Below, one piece after another: positions 10,097-18,318 of a stretch of DNA of 64,000 nt. The stretch covers positions 2,232,001 to 2,296,000 of the forward strand of contig NZ_CP048834.1 of NCBI RefSeq assembly GCF_012971745.1, given 5' to 3'. The notes under the pieces are model-generated. The model was not told where the DNA came from and did no database searches. It saw nothing but the letters and a program-made list of their open reading frames with translations. Numbering within the stretch: the first letter of the stretch is position 1; every line of letters begins with the position of its first letter. The position numbers and the translations under genes are program-made. This DNA is from Starkeya sp. ORNL1 (GTDB lineage Bacteria > Pseudomonadota > Alphaproteobacteria > Rhizobiales > Xanthobacteraceae).

Positions 10097-10996
10097 ATGG
10101 CCAAGGAAATCTTCGTCTCCTACGGCATCGATGTCGACGCGGTCGCCGGCTGGCTCGGCTCCTATGGCGGCGAGGACAGCCCCTGCGACATCTCCCGCGG
10201 CGCCTTCGCCGGCCGGGTCGGCAGCGCGCGCCTGCTCAAGCTGTTCGAGAAGTGGGGCATCAAGACCACCTGGTTCATCCCCGGCCACTCGATCGAGAGC
10301 TTCTGGGACGAGATGAAGGCGGTGGCCGATGCCGGCCACGAGATCGGCATGCACGGCTACAGCCACGAGAACCCGATCGCCATGACCCCGGAGCAGGAAG
10401 AGGCGATCTTCGACAAGTGCGTCGAGCTGATCACCAAGCTGTCCGGCAAGCCGCCGCGCGGCTATGTGGCGCCGTGGTGGGAGTTCGGCTCCAAGACCAA
10501 CGAGCTGTTGAAGCAGAAGGGCGTGAAGTACGACCACTCGCTGATGCACAACGACCATCACCCCTATTATGTGACGGTCGGCGATAAGTGGACCAAGATC
10601 GACTACTCCAAGCATCCCTCCGCCTGGATGACGCCCTATACCCAGGGCGAGGAGACCGATCTGGTCGAGATCCCCGCCTCCTGGCACCTCGACGATCTGC
10701 CGCCGATGATGTTCATCAAGGCGGCGCCGAACAGCCACGGCTTCGTCTCGCCGCGCGACATCGAGGACACCTGGCGCGACCAGTTCGACTGGATCTACGA
10801 GAATTACGATTACGCGGTGTTCCCGATCACCATCCATCCCGATGTGTCGGGCCGCCCGCACGTGCTGAAGATGCACGAGCGGCTGCATGACTACATGAAG
10901 GGCCATGAGGGCGTCAGGTTCGTCACCATGGAGACGATCGCCGACGACTTCGTAAAGCGCTATCCGCGCAGCGGCACCGCGCGCCCGAAGCCGTAA
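10097..10996 (+). CDS. Polysaccharide-deacetylase-family hydrolase (PuuE/HpPgdA-like)
   Basis: A 299-residue NodB-homology barrel. Visible features are the N-terminal strand [16 protein letters not shown] with its aspartates, the metal motif [10 protein letters not shown], the active-site strand PRGYVAPWW and the late [10 protein letters not shown] loop. This set is shared by cyclic-imidase, metal-independent allantoinase PuuE and H. pylori PgdA-type enzymes rather than secreted chitin deacetylases. No signal peptide is present, so it is cytoplasmic. A good AAGGAG precedes the ATG. Next to allA and a hydantoinase, hydrolysis of a cyclic ureide or imide is the best inference; the exact substrate is open. 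Confidence 0.85.
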   Translation: MAKEIFVSYGIDVDAVAGWLGSYGGEDSPCDISRGAFAGRVGSARLLKLFEKWGIKTTWFIPGHSIESFWDEMKAVADAGHEIGMHGYSHENPIAMTPEQEEAIFDKCVELITKLSGKPPRGYVAPWWEFGSKTNELLKQKGVKYDHSLMHNDHHPYYVTVGDKWTKIDYSKHPSAWMTPYTQGEETDLVEIPASWHLDDLPPMMFIKAAPNSHGFVSPRDIEDTWRDQFDWIYENYDYAVFPITIHPDVSGRPHVLKMHERLHDYMKGHEGVRFVTMETIADDFVKRYPRSGTARPKP

Positions 10997-11007
10997 GTAA
11001 AGAGCCA

Positions 11008-11122
11008 CGTCATCCTGAGGTGCGAGCGTAGCGAGCCTCGAAGGATGCTGAAACAATAACGGCCCTCGGAGGCGAGCATCCTTCGAGGCCCGGCTGAAGC
11101 CGGGCACCTCAGGATGAGGTCG
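11008..11122. repeat. Palindromic repeat family A, two copies in opposite orientation
   Basis: One copy reads CGTCATCCTGAGGTGCGAGC through CCTCGAAGGATG, and the second is the inverted form GCATCCTTCGAGGC to CACCTCAGGATGAGG. Together they can form a long stem-loop in the 153-base gap between the PuuE-like gene and the small MCGLCG gene. The family recurs at nine more intergenic loci in this window. Confidence 0.85.
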
Positions 11123-11149
11123 CTCTTTAGGCTCAAACAGGAGCAAGCC

Positions 11150-11458
11150 ATGTGCGGGCTGTGCGGCGCCTTTGGCGGGAGCGATCACTGGAGCGCCGGT
11201 ACCGACGCGACCGGCGCCGGCGGTACGCCGACGCTGGAGCGGCGGGCGCGCGCCGCGCTCGCCAATGAGGTGCTGCGGCTCTACGGCCTCACCCTCGACG
11301 AATGGGCCGGGCGCTTCACGCTGCGCTCGCGCACCGGCAAGATGGCCATGGTCGAGCATTTCGGCGCCATCTGGCCGGAGGCGGAAAAGCTGACCGGCAA
11401 GCCCTGCGACCCGCTCGACCCCGCCGTGATCGCGCGGATGGAGGCCAGCCGGCGATGA
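11150..11458 (+). CDS. Small conserved-type protein with N-terminal MCGLCG, coupled to a COG0523 GTPase
   Basis: A 102-residue protein of unknown function. The start at 11150 is set by AGGAG eight bases upstream; an earlier start at 11114 would lie in a repeat. It begins MCGLCGAFGG (a Cys-x-x-Cys with the first Cys at position 2, reminiscent of class II amidotransferase N-termini but far too short for one) and ends in a helical, Arg-rich region with a third Cys in LTGKPCDPLDP. Its TGA overlaps the ATG of the following GTPase gene, so the two are translationally coupled. A metal-related partner role for the GTPase is only an inference. Confidence 0.75.
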   Translation: MCGLCGAFGGSDHWSAGTDATGAGGTPTLERRARAALANEVLRLYGLTLDEWAGRFTLRSRTGKMAMVEHFGAIWPEAEKLTGKPCDPLDPAVIARMEASRR

Positions 11459-12564
11459 ACGCGGCGCGCGTCACCACGCACGTGCTGACCGGCTTCCTCG
11501 GCGCCGGCAAGACCTCGCTGCTGCGCCGCCTCTTGGTGCAGCCCGAACTCGGCGACACCGCGGTCATCATCAATGAGTTCGGCGAGATCGGCCTCGACCA
11601 TCTCCTCGTCGAGGAGACGGTCGGCGAGGATGTGGTGCTGCTGAAGAGCGGCTGCATCTGCTGCACGGTGCGCGGCGATCTCAAGAGCGCGCTGGTCGCT
11701 CTGATGGAGCGCCGGCGGCTCGGCACCATCCCGCCCTTCGCACGCATCGCCATCGAGACCACTGGCATCGCCGATCCGGCGCCGATCGTGGCGACGCTCG
11801 CCGCCGACCCGATGCTGCGGCACCATTTCCGCATCGGCAATATCGTCACCGTGGTCGATGTGCCGAACGGGCTGTCCAACATCGAGGCCTATCCGGAATC
11901 GCTGCGGCAGGTGGCGGCGGCCGACCGGCTGGTGGTCACCAAGACCGACCTGGCTTCAAATGAACAGGCCGTGCTGCTGCGGGCACGGCTCGGCGCGCTC
12001 AATCCGACCGCCGAGATGGTGACGCTGACCGAGGCGATGACACCCGACGCCGCGCTGCTGCTGAGCGACATCCATGACGACGACACCCGCTCGATGGAGG
12101 TCGCGCGCTGGCTCGCCGGCGCGGCCGAGATGGGTGGCGACCATGACCACGACCACCCGCATGGCCTGAGACATCGCCACGACCGCAACCGTCACGGCGA
12201 CATTCGCGCCTTCGTGCTCAAGGCCGACCAGGCATTGTCATGGCCGCGCTTCGCGCTGTGGCTGTCAATGCTACTCAATCGCCACGGCAATGCCGTGCTT
12301 CGGCTCAAGGGTCTGCTCGAGTTGGAGGGCGTCGACGGCCCCGTGGTGGTGCAGGGCGTTCAGCACCTGATCCACACGCCGCTGCATCTGAAGGGATGGC
12401 CGGAGGGCCAGCGCGGCACCCGCATCGTGATCATTGCCAAGGGGCTTGATCCGGCGCTGGTGCAGCGCTCGTTCGAAGCGTTCAACGGCGTGGGCGAACA
12501 TCCTTCGAGGCCGCCTGCGGCGGCACCTCAGGATGAGGTCGCTTTCATAACCACCTCATCCTGA
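11455..12564 (+). CDS. COG0523/CobW-family GTPase (putative metallochaperone)
   Basis: A 369-residue G3E GTPase. It has Walker A GFLGAGKTS, the metal motif GCICC (CxCC), switch block ETTGIADP, the guanine-specificity motif TKTD, a His-rich stretch DHDHDHPHGLRHRHDRNRHG at about residues 232-251, and a CobW_C domain from about 260. COG0523 proteins insert or supply zinc, cobalt or similar metals. Here the obvious clients are the metal-dependent hydantoinase and deacetylase-fold enzymes nearby. The last roughly 20 residues (from HPSRPPAAAPQDEV) are encoded by a family-A palindromic repeat, so the native C-terminus probably ended near GVGE. Confidence 0.9.
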   Translation: MNAARVTTHVLTGFLGAGKTSLLRRLLVQPELGDTAVIINEFGEIGLDHLLVEETVGEDVVLLKSGCICCTVRGDLKSALVALMERRRLGTIPPFARIAIETTGIADPAPIVATLAADPMLRHHFRIGNIVTVVDVPNGLSNIEAYPESLRQVAAADRLVVTKTDLASNEQAVLLRARLGALNPTAEMVTLTEAMTPDAALLLSDIHDDDTRSMEVARWLAGAAEMGGDHDHDHPHGLRHRHDRNRHGDIRAFVLKADQALSWPRFALWLSMLLNRHGNAVLRLKGLLELEGVDGPVVVQGVQHLIHTPLHLKGWPEGQRGTRIVIIAKGLDPALVQRSFEAFNGVGEHPSRPPAAAPQDEVAFITTSS

Positions 12565-12600
12565 GATGCGAGCGCAGCGAGCCTCGAAGGATGTTGAAGC
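12498..12600. repeat. Palindromic repeat family A pair, overlapping the 3' end of the COG0523 gene
   Basis: CATCCTTCGAGGCCGCC...GGCACCTCAGGATGA (12498-12541) is followed in inverse orientation by CCTCATCCTGAGATGCGAGC...CCTCGAAGGATG (to 12595). The first copy is read through by the GTPase gene, whose stop TGA at 12562 lies in the second copy. It lies between two convergent operons and may also act as a bidirectional RNA stem. Confidence 0.8.
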
Positions 12601-12610
12601 CGAGCGCCGC

Positions 12611-13369
12611 TCAATACCGCCCGACCAGCAACCCGCCATCGACCGTGACCACCTGGCCGGTCATGTAGCGCGCCGCGTCGGAGGCCAGGAACAGGATGAC
12701 GTCGGCGATATCGTCCGGCTCGCCGACCCGCCCCATCGGGATGAAGGACGCCGCCTGCTCCAGCCCTTCCGATCCGAGTGAATGCTCGATGGAGAGCGCC
12801 TGCGCGGTGCGGATATAGCCGGGGGCGACGCCGTTGACCCGGATGCCGTCGGCCGCCAGTTCCACCGCGAGCCCGCGCACCAGCCCGACCACGCCGGACT
12901 TCGCCGCCGAATAATGCACGTGCTCGTCCCAGCCATAGGCGACGCCCATGATGGAGGACAGCGCGACGATGCTGCCCGCCTTCCGCGCCCGCATGCCCGG
13001 CGCGGCCGCCCGCACGATGCGCATGATGCCCTTGAGATCGACCTCGAAGGTCTTGTCCCACTCGGCGTCGGACATCTCGGCCAGCAGCACCTTCCTGGCG
13101 ATGCCGGCATTGGCGATGATAGCGTCGATGCGGCCATGGCGCTTTTCGACATCCGCAACCACGGCGTCGGTCATCGGCGTCGACGTCACATCGAGCGGCG
13201 CGAATTCGGCGCTGCCGCCCTCCCCCACGATGGATTGCGCGACGGCGCGCCCCTCGGCCTCCAGCACGTCGGTGACGACGACATGGAAACCGGCGCGGCC
13301 GAAGGCGAAGGCGGTGGCGCGGCCAATGCCGATGCCGGCGCCGGTGATGATGACGACCTTCCTGTCCAT
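12611..13369 (-). CDS. Short-chain dehydrogenase/reductase (FabG-like)
   Basis: A 252-residue classical SDR. It has cofactor motif TGAGIGIGRATAFAF, acidic residue at the end of strand 2 (VVTDVLEA, favouring NAD), NAG in IIANAGIAR, catalytic Ser in VALSSIMGVAYGW and YxxxK in HYSAAKSG, with a conserved C-terminal GQVVTVDGG. It is the last gene of the minus-strand operon that begins at 22122, three bases after the hydantoinase. A second SDR lies two genes upstream, suggesting successive alcohol oxidations or reductions in the same pathway. Substrate unknown. Confidence 0.9.
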   Translation of the reverse strand: MDRKVVIITGAGIGIGRATAFAFGRAGFHVVVTDVLEAEGRAVAQSIVGEGGSAEFAPLDVTSTPMTDAVVADVEKRHGRIDAIIANAGIARKVLLAEMSDAEWDKTFEVDLKGIMRIVRAAAPGMRARKAGSIVALSSIMGVAYGWDEHVHYSAAKSGVVGLVRGLAVELAADGIRVNGVAPGYIRTAQALSIEHSLGSEGLEQAASFIPMGRVGEPDDIADVILFLASDAARYMTGQVVTVDGGLLVGRY

Positions 13370-13372
13370 CGC

Positions 13373-14800
13373 TCAGGCCCTCCCCGCCGGCACGGCATAA
13401 GGCGAGAGCTCGCGCTTGAGGAAGCCGCCATCGCCGGGCGCACCGAGTATCTTGCCCTCCTCCGCGACCGGCTTGCCGCGCAGGATGGTCATCACCGGCC
13501 ACCCGGTGACGCTCAGCCCCTCATAGGGCGTGTAGTCGGAGCCGTGGTGCATCAGCGACTGGCTGATGGTCTCGCGCCGCTTCGGATCCCACAGCACGAT
13601 GTCGGCGTCGAAGCCCGGGGCGATCGAGCCCTTCTTCGGATAGAGGCCGTATATCTTGGCGTGGTTGGTCGAGGTCAGCGCCACGAACTCGTTCAGGCTG
13701 ATACGCCCCTCATTGACGCCCTTGGAGAACAGGATCTGCAGCCGCGTCTCGATGCCGGGAATGCCGTTCGGCACCCAGCGGAACGAGGTGCGCGCCTTGG
13801 GGTGCAGCTTGCCCATCTCGCCTTCATAGAAGAACGGGCAATGGTCGGAGGAGAAGGTCTGGAACACGCCGGTGCGGATGCCCTCCCAGATGGCGTCCCA
13901 GCTCGCATGGTCGCGCGGCGGCGGCGAGCAGACATATTTGCCCCCGCTCTCGTCCATGTTGAGGCCCTTCATGTCGTCGGCGGTGAGCGCGATATATTGC
14001 GGGCAGGTCTCGCCATAGACCTTGAGGCCGCGCTGCTGCGCCCAGCGTATCTGCTCCATCGGCTCGCGGCCGGAGACATGCACCACCATGATCGGCACAT
14101 CGGTCAGTTCGGCATGGCTGATGGCGCGGTGCGTCGCCTCGCGCTCCACCGATTGCGGGCGGGAGACGCCGTGATAATAGGGCGCGGTCTTGCCGGCACG
14201 CTCCAGCCGCTCGGTCATGAAGCGGATGGCGTCGTAGCCCTCGCAATGCACCATGACGAGCGCGCCGCAGCCGCGCGCGCAGTCGAACACTTCCAGCAAT
14301 TGCCGGTCGTTCAGCACAAGGTCGTCATAGGTCATGAACACCTTGAACGAGGTGTAGCCGTCGCCGACCAAAGCCGGCAGTTCCTGCCCGAGCACGCTCG
14401 CCGTCGGGTCGGAGATGATGAGGTGGAAGCCATAGTCGCAATAGGATTTGCCCTCGGCCTCCTTGTGGTAGTCCATCACGCTCTGGCGCAGGCTGGCGCC
14501 GCGCGGCTGCAGCGCGAAGGGCAGCACCGTGGTGTTGCCGCCGGCAATGGCCGAGCGCGTGCCGCTCTCGAAGCCGTCCGCCATGGCCGGCCCGCCAAAG
14601 GCCGGCTGGGCGAGATGCACATGGCTGTCGATGCCACCCGGCATCACCAGCAGGCTCGAGGCGTCGATGGTCTTCGCCCCGTCCGTGAGGCTCTCCGCCA
14701 CCGCAACGATGCGGCCGTCGCGTATGCCGACATCGGCGCGCATGGTGTCGGCGGCGGTGACGACGGTGCCGCCGCGAATGACGAGATCATAGTCGCTCAT
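13373..14800 (-). CDS. Dihydropyrimidinase/D-hydantoinase-family cyclic amidohydrolase
   Basis: A 475-residue metal-dependent amidohydrolase. Binuclear site residues are visible: HxH in GGIDSHVHLAQP, the carboxylated Lys in TSFKVFMTYD, His in LVMVHCEG and IMVVHVSG, and Asp in FSSDHCPF. Length and order fit dihydropyrimidinase/hydantoinase (about 460-490). It opens a cyclic ureide to an N-carbamoyl acid. It is the seventh gene of an operon with a dipeptide-type importer, an epimerase and two SDRs, so the natural substrate may be a substituted hydantoin or dihydropyrimidine rather than plain uracil products. A second family member is at 39903-41360. Confidence 0.92.
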   Translation of the reverse strand: MSDYDLVIRGGTVVTAADTMRADVGIRDGRIVAVAESLTDGAKTIDASSLLVMPGGIDSHVHLAQPAFGGPAMADGFESGTRSAIAGGNTTVLPFALQPRGASLRQSVMDYHKEAEGKSYCDYGFHLIISDPTASVLGQELPALVGDGYTSFKVFMTYDDLVLNDRQLLEVFDCARGCGALVMVHCEGYDAIRFMTERLERAGKTAPYYHGVSRPQSVEREATHRAISHAELTDVPIMVVHVSGREPMEQIRWAQQRGLKVYGETCPQYIALTADDMKGLNMDESGGKYVCSPPPRDHASWDAIWEGIRTGVFQTFSSDHCPFFYEGEMGKLHPKARTSFRWVPNGIPGIETRLQILFSKGVNEGRISLNEFVALTSTNHAKIYGLYPKKGSIAPGFDADIVLWDPKRRETISQSLMHHGSDYTPYEGLSVTGWPVMTILRGKPVAEEGKILGAPGDGGFLKRELSPYAVPAGRA

Positions 14801-14815
14801 GGCTGCGTTCCCCCT

Positions 14816-15571
14816 TCACAGCATGATGTCGCCGCCGTTCGGCGACAGCGTCTGGCCGACATAGAAGGCACCGGCATCGGACGCGAGCAGCAGGATGGTC
14901 GGCGCAATGTCGGAGACTTCGCCGAAGCGGCCAAGCGGGATCTCCTTGATCTTCATCGCCCGCCATTCATCGGTGAGGCCGTTGAGCAGCACGGTCTCGG
15001 TGGCACCGGGGGCAATGGCGTTCACCGTCACGCCGTGCGGCGCGCCCTCATAGGCGAGTGCGCGGGTGAAGCCGACAATGCCGGCCTTGGCGGCGCAGTA
15101 ATGCGCAAGCCCCGGCGCGCCGCGATAGGCGAGCTGCGAGGCGCAATTGACGATGCGCCCATAGCCGCGCGCGACCATGTCGCCGAAGAATTGCCGCGTC
15201 ACCAGGAAGTGGCCGCGCAGATGCACGCCGAGCATGCGGTCCCAGTCGGCGACGGTCAGGTCGACAAAGGCCTTGTCGCCGCCGATGCCGGCCATGTTCA
15301 CGAGAATGTCGACCTGGCCGAGCTTGTCCTTGGCCCAGGCTGCCATGGCGCCGACGGCGGCCTCGTCGGCGACATCGCACTCGGTGCCGTAGACCTTGTG
15401 ACCCGCCGCGCTGAGACGCCCGGCCAGCGCTTCGGCATTGGCGGCATCGCCATAATGGCAGAAGGCGACTTCGGCGCCGTAGCGGGCGAACAGCTCGACC
15501 ACTTCGCCGCCAATGCCGCGGCTGCCGCCGGTCACCAGCGCCTTGCGGCCTTCGAGCGAAAACTCCTTCAT
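14816..15571 (-). CDS. Short-chain dehydrogenase/reductase
   Basis: A 251-residue SDR. Motifs are TGGSRGIGGEV for cofactor, an H-Y-G sequence after strand 2 suggesting NADP tolerance, NMAG in place of NNAG, Ser in IVNCASQLAYRG, YxxxK in HYCAAKAG and the C-terminal GQTLSPNGG. The ATG at 15571 is preceded by GGAGG and is preferred over longer readings through a repeat. It lies between the hydantoinase and an epimerase gene in the same operon. Together with the SDR at 12611 it could process the ring-opened product, but no substrate can be read from sequence. Confidence 0.9.
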   Translation of the reverse strand: MKEFSLEGRKALVTGGSRGIGGEVVELFARYGAEVAFCHYGDAANAEALAGRLSAAGHKVYGTECDVADEAAVGAMAAWAKDKLGQVDILVNMAGIGGDKAFVDLTVADWDRMLGVHLRGHFLVTRQFFGDMVARGYGRIVNCASQLAYRGAPGLAHYCAAKAGIVGFTRALAYEGAPHGVTVNAIAPGATETVLLNGLTDEWRAMKIKEIPLGRFGEVSDIAPTILLLASDAGAFYVGQTLSPNGGDIML

Positions 15572-15600
15572 CGGCACTCCTCCATCGTAGCGGCGGTGCT

Positions 15601-15714
15601 TCTCCCTCTCCCCGACGGGGAGAGGGTTGGGGTGAGGGGTCTTCACCGCTCCGCGATCGCGTTCCCCCTCACCGACCCGCTTCGCGGGCCACCTCTCCCC
15701 GACGGGGAGAGGGA
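15601..15714. repeat. Palindromic repeat family C (CTCTCCCCGACGGGGAGAG)
   Basis: Two copies of CTCTCCCCGACGGGGAGAGG flank a central CACCGACCCGCTTCGCGGGCC-like stem. The same composite, in inverse order, is at 57624-57738. It interrupts the operon between the epimerase and SDR genes without obvious promoter signals. Confidence 0.8.
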
Positions 15715-15731
15715 AAGTACGAGCCCGCCCG

Positions 15732-16643
15732 TTACGCCGTGCGGGCGGCGAGCCAATCCGCATAAGACCGGATGCCCGTCTCCAGATCGAATTGCGGCGC
15801 GTAGCCGAGATCGCGCTTTGCCGCCGAGATGTCGAAGCGGCGATGCACCTCGTCGACCGGATCCGGCCCGGATTGCAGCGCAATGTCGGCTTGCGGCAGC
15901 ACGCGCGTCACCACCTCGCCGATCTCGCCGAGCGTCGCATAGGTCTCGCCGGTGACGGTGTAGACGCGGCGCGGCAACGCGCCGGCGTCGAGCGCGAGCA
16001 GCAAGGCGCTCACCGCATCCTCGACATGGATGAACTGGCGATGGAAATCCTGGCCGAACGGCATGCGGGTCGGGCGGCCCGCCAGCGCATCCTCGATCAT
16101 GGTGCGGATGATGCAATCGGTGGTGCGGCCCGGCCCATAGACCCAGGAAAGCCGGATCGCCAGCGCATCGACGCCGAACTGGCGCCAATAGGTCCAGAGC
16201 AGCGCCTCGCTCGCCGCCTTGCTGCCGCCATAGACCGAGGTCGGGCGCAGCGGCACATCCTCCGGCACCGGGCCTTCCGGCGTGTCGCCATAGGCGCTGG
16301 TGGAGGAGCAGAACACCATGCGCCGCACTTTATGCACGCGCGCCAGCTCCAGCATGTTGGCGGTGCCGACAACATTCACCTGCACCATGGAATAGGGATT
16401 GTCGCGCGCCACCATCGGCCCGGAATGGGCGCCGCAATGCACGATGCCGTCAATGGCATGGTCGGTGGCGATGGCGTGCAGGCGATGGATGTCGCCGAGA
16501 TCGCAGAAGGTGAGCGGCGCGCCGTCGCGGGTGCGCTCGGCAAGGTCGATGGCGACCACCTTGCGGCCCTGGCTCTCCAGCCGGCGTCGCACCGCATTGC
16601 CGACCAGCCCGGCGCCGCCGGTGACGAGGATGCACTTTTCCAT
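15732..16643 (-). CDS. NAD-dependent epimerase/dehydratase (extended SDR)
   Basis: A 303-residue extended SDR. It has N-terminal GGAGLVGNAVRRRLESQG, acidic VVAIDLAE, catalytic Ser/Thr in FCSSTSAYGD and YxxxK in VYGGSKAASE, with the later RLSWVYGPGR loop and HVEDAVSALL typical of sugar-nucleotide epimerase-like enzymes. In catabolic operons such proteins often oxidise uronic or aldonic acids or epimerise keto sugars. It follows the ABC importer genes by 13 bases. Precise reaction not deducible. Confidence 0.88.
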   Translation of the reverse strand: MEKCILVTGGAGLVGNAVRRRLESQGRKVVAIDLAERTRDGAPLTFCDLGDIHRLHAIATDHAIDGIVHCGAHSGPMVARDNPYSMVQVNVVGTANMLELARVHKVRRMVFCSSTSAYGDTPEGPVPEDVPLRPTSVYGGSKAASEALLWTYWRQFGVDALAIRLSWVYGPGRTTDCIIRTMIEDALAGRPTRMPFGQDFHRQFIHVEDAVSALLLALDAGALPRRVYTVTGETYATLGEIGEVVTRVLPQADIALQSGPDPVDEVHRRFDISAAKRDLGYAPQFDLETGIRSYADWLAARTA

Positions 16644-16656
16644 TCCGAGCGTCTCT

Positions 16657-18318
16657 CTACGCGGTTCCTGACAGGCGGCGGGTCTCGGCGCGTTCGCGCT
16701 GGAGGGCGCCCTGCTCGATCGGCAATTCCGCGGCGAGCAGCATGCGGGTGTACTCTTCCACCGGGCGGGCGAAGATGGTCTCGGTCTCGCCGTACTCGAC
16801 GATCTTGCCGTAGCGCATCACCGCGACATTGTGGGCGAGCGAGCGCACCGAGTTGAGATCGTGGGTGATGAACAGCGCCGACATGCCGATCTCGGCCTGG
16901 AGATCACGTACCAGGTCGATGATCTGCGCGCGCACCCGGATGTCGAGCGCCGTGGTCGGCTCGTCGAACACCACGAAATCCGGCCCGGTGGCGAGCGCGC
17001 GGGCGATGCCGATGCGCTTCTGCTCGCCGGCCGTGAGCTGGTGGGGGTAGACGTCGGCGATGCTCGAAGGCAGGTGCACGAGGTCGAGCAGTTCCTTCAC
17101 CCGGCGCTCGCGGGCCCGGCGGTCCATTGCGGGATCGAGCTGCAGCGGCTCGGCGATCAGCGCCCGCACCGGCCAGCGCGGGTTCAGCGCCACATAGGGC
17201 TCCTGGAACACCATCTGGATGCGCCGGCGCAGCGACCGGAATTCCTTCACCGGCATGTTGGTGATGTCGACGCCGTCGAAAATGATGCCGCCGCCATCGC
17301 TTTCCAGCAGGCGCACGAGACATTGGCCGACCGTGGTCTTGCCGGAACCGCTCTCGCCGACCAGCGCGAGCGTCTCGCCCTTGCGCACGGTGAAGGAGAC
17401 ATCATCGATGGCGCGGACAACCTCGGTGGTGCCGGCGATGGGGAAGAACTTCTCCAGCCGGGTGACATCGAGCAGGCGTTTCGCGTTTTCGCTGTCGCCA
17501 AGTTCGCCACCGACCATCGGGGTCGGGCGCACCTTGGCAGCCTCGAGCAGCGTGCGGCTGTAATCCTCGCTCGGCGCGTCGAGGAAGCCGCCGACCTGTT
17601 CCAGCTCGATGATCCGGCCATCGCGCATGATGGCCACGCGGTCGCAATAATGCGCGATGATGCCGAGGTCGTGGGTGATGAGCACGACGCCGGCGCCAAG
17701 CTCGCGGCAGCGCTTCACCAAGAGGTCCAGCACCTGCACCTGTATGGTGGCGTCGAGGCCGAGCGTGGCATCGTCGGCCAGCACGATGTCGGGATTGGCG
17801 ACCATGGCCATGGCGATGACGACGCGCTGCGCCATGCCGCCGGAGAGCTGGTGCGGATAGGCGCTCGCCCGCCGCTCCGGATTGACGATGCCGACCTGCG
17901 CCAGCAGATCGACCGCCGCGGCCCAGGCCTCCTTGCGGCTGCACGGCTTATGGGCGCGCAGCACCCTCGCGATCTGCGCGCCGACGGTCTCGACCGGGTC
18001 CAGCAGCGCCTTGGCATTGGTGCCGATCAGCGCGATGCGGGCGCCGCGGATCGCGCGCTGCTCGGCCTCGTCCATCTCCAGGACCGAGGCGCCGTCGAGC
18101 CGGACATCACCCTCGACCACGCGCCCGCCCTCGGGCAGCAGGTTGAGCAGGCTGCGCGCCAGCGCCGACTTGCCGGCGCCGGTCTCGCCGACAATGCCGA
18201 GCACCTCGTCGCGGCGCAGCTCGAACGAGACGCCGGAAAGCGCCTGCCGCGTGCCCTCGCCGAAGTCGACGGTGAGATTGTCGACCGCGAGCAGCGGCGT
18301 CGAGGTCGGCGCGCGCAT
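16657..18318 (-). CDS. Dipeptide/oligopeptide-type ABC transporter ATPase, two fused NBDs (DppD-DppF)
   Basis: A 553-residue protein holding two complete nucleotide-binding domains. NBD1 (about 8-255): Walker A GETGAGKSAL, signature LSGGMAQRVVIAMA, Walker B DIVLADDATLGLD. NBD2 (about 290-540): Walker A GESGSGKTTVG, signature LTAGEQKRIGIARA, Walker B DFVVFDEPTTALD. NBD1 has Asp instead of the catalytic Glu, and NBD2 has LTAGE instead of LSGGQ. Both changes fall in the same composite ATP site, leaving the other site canonical. The ATG at 18318 overlaps the stop of the DppC-like permease gene. Confidence 0.92.
   Translation of the reverse strand: MRAPTSTPLLAVDNLTVDFGEGTRQALSGVSFELRRDEVLGIVGETGAGKSALARSLLNLLPEGGRVVEGDVRLDGASVLEMDEAEQRAIRGARIALIGTNAKALLDPVETVGAQIARVLRAHKPCSRKEAWAAAVDLLAQVGIVNPERRASAYPHQLSGGMAQRVVIAMAMVANPDIVLADDATLGLDATIQVQVLDLLVKRCRELGAGVVLITHDLGIIAHYCDRVAIMRDGRIIELEQVGGFLDAPSEDYSRTLLEAAKVRPTPMVGGELGDSENAKRLLDVTRLEKFFPIAGTTEVVRAIDDVSFTVRKGETLALVGESGSGKTTVGQCLVRLLESDGGGIIFDGVDITNMPVKEFRSLRRRIQMVFQEPYVALNPRWPVRALIAEPLQLDPAMDRRARERRVKELLDLVHLPSSIADVYPHQLTAGEQKRIGIARALATGPDFVVFDEPTTALDIRVRAQIIDLVRDLQAEIGMSALFITHDLNSVRSLAHNVAVMRYGKIVEYGETETIFARPVEEYTRMLLAAELPIEQGALQRERAETRRLSGTA

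Noticed and set aside
11008..11122. Possible CRISPR-like repeat
   Set aside because: Copies are inverted palindromes with variable loops, not direct repeats with unique spacers, and no cas genes are present.
12782..15955. 1057-codon open frame on the plus strand
   Set aside because: It runs antiparallel to the SDR, hydantoinase and second SDR genes and is rich in His, Arg, Gly and Asp, the usual signature of a shadow frame opposite GC-rich coding sequence. The minus-strand genes have full family motifs.
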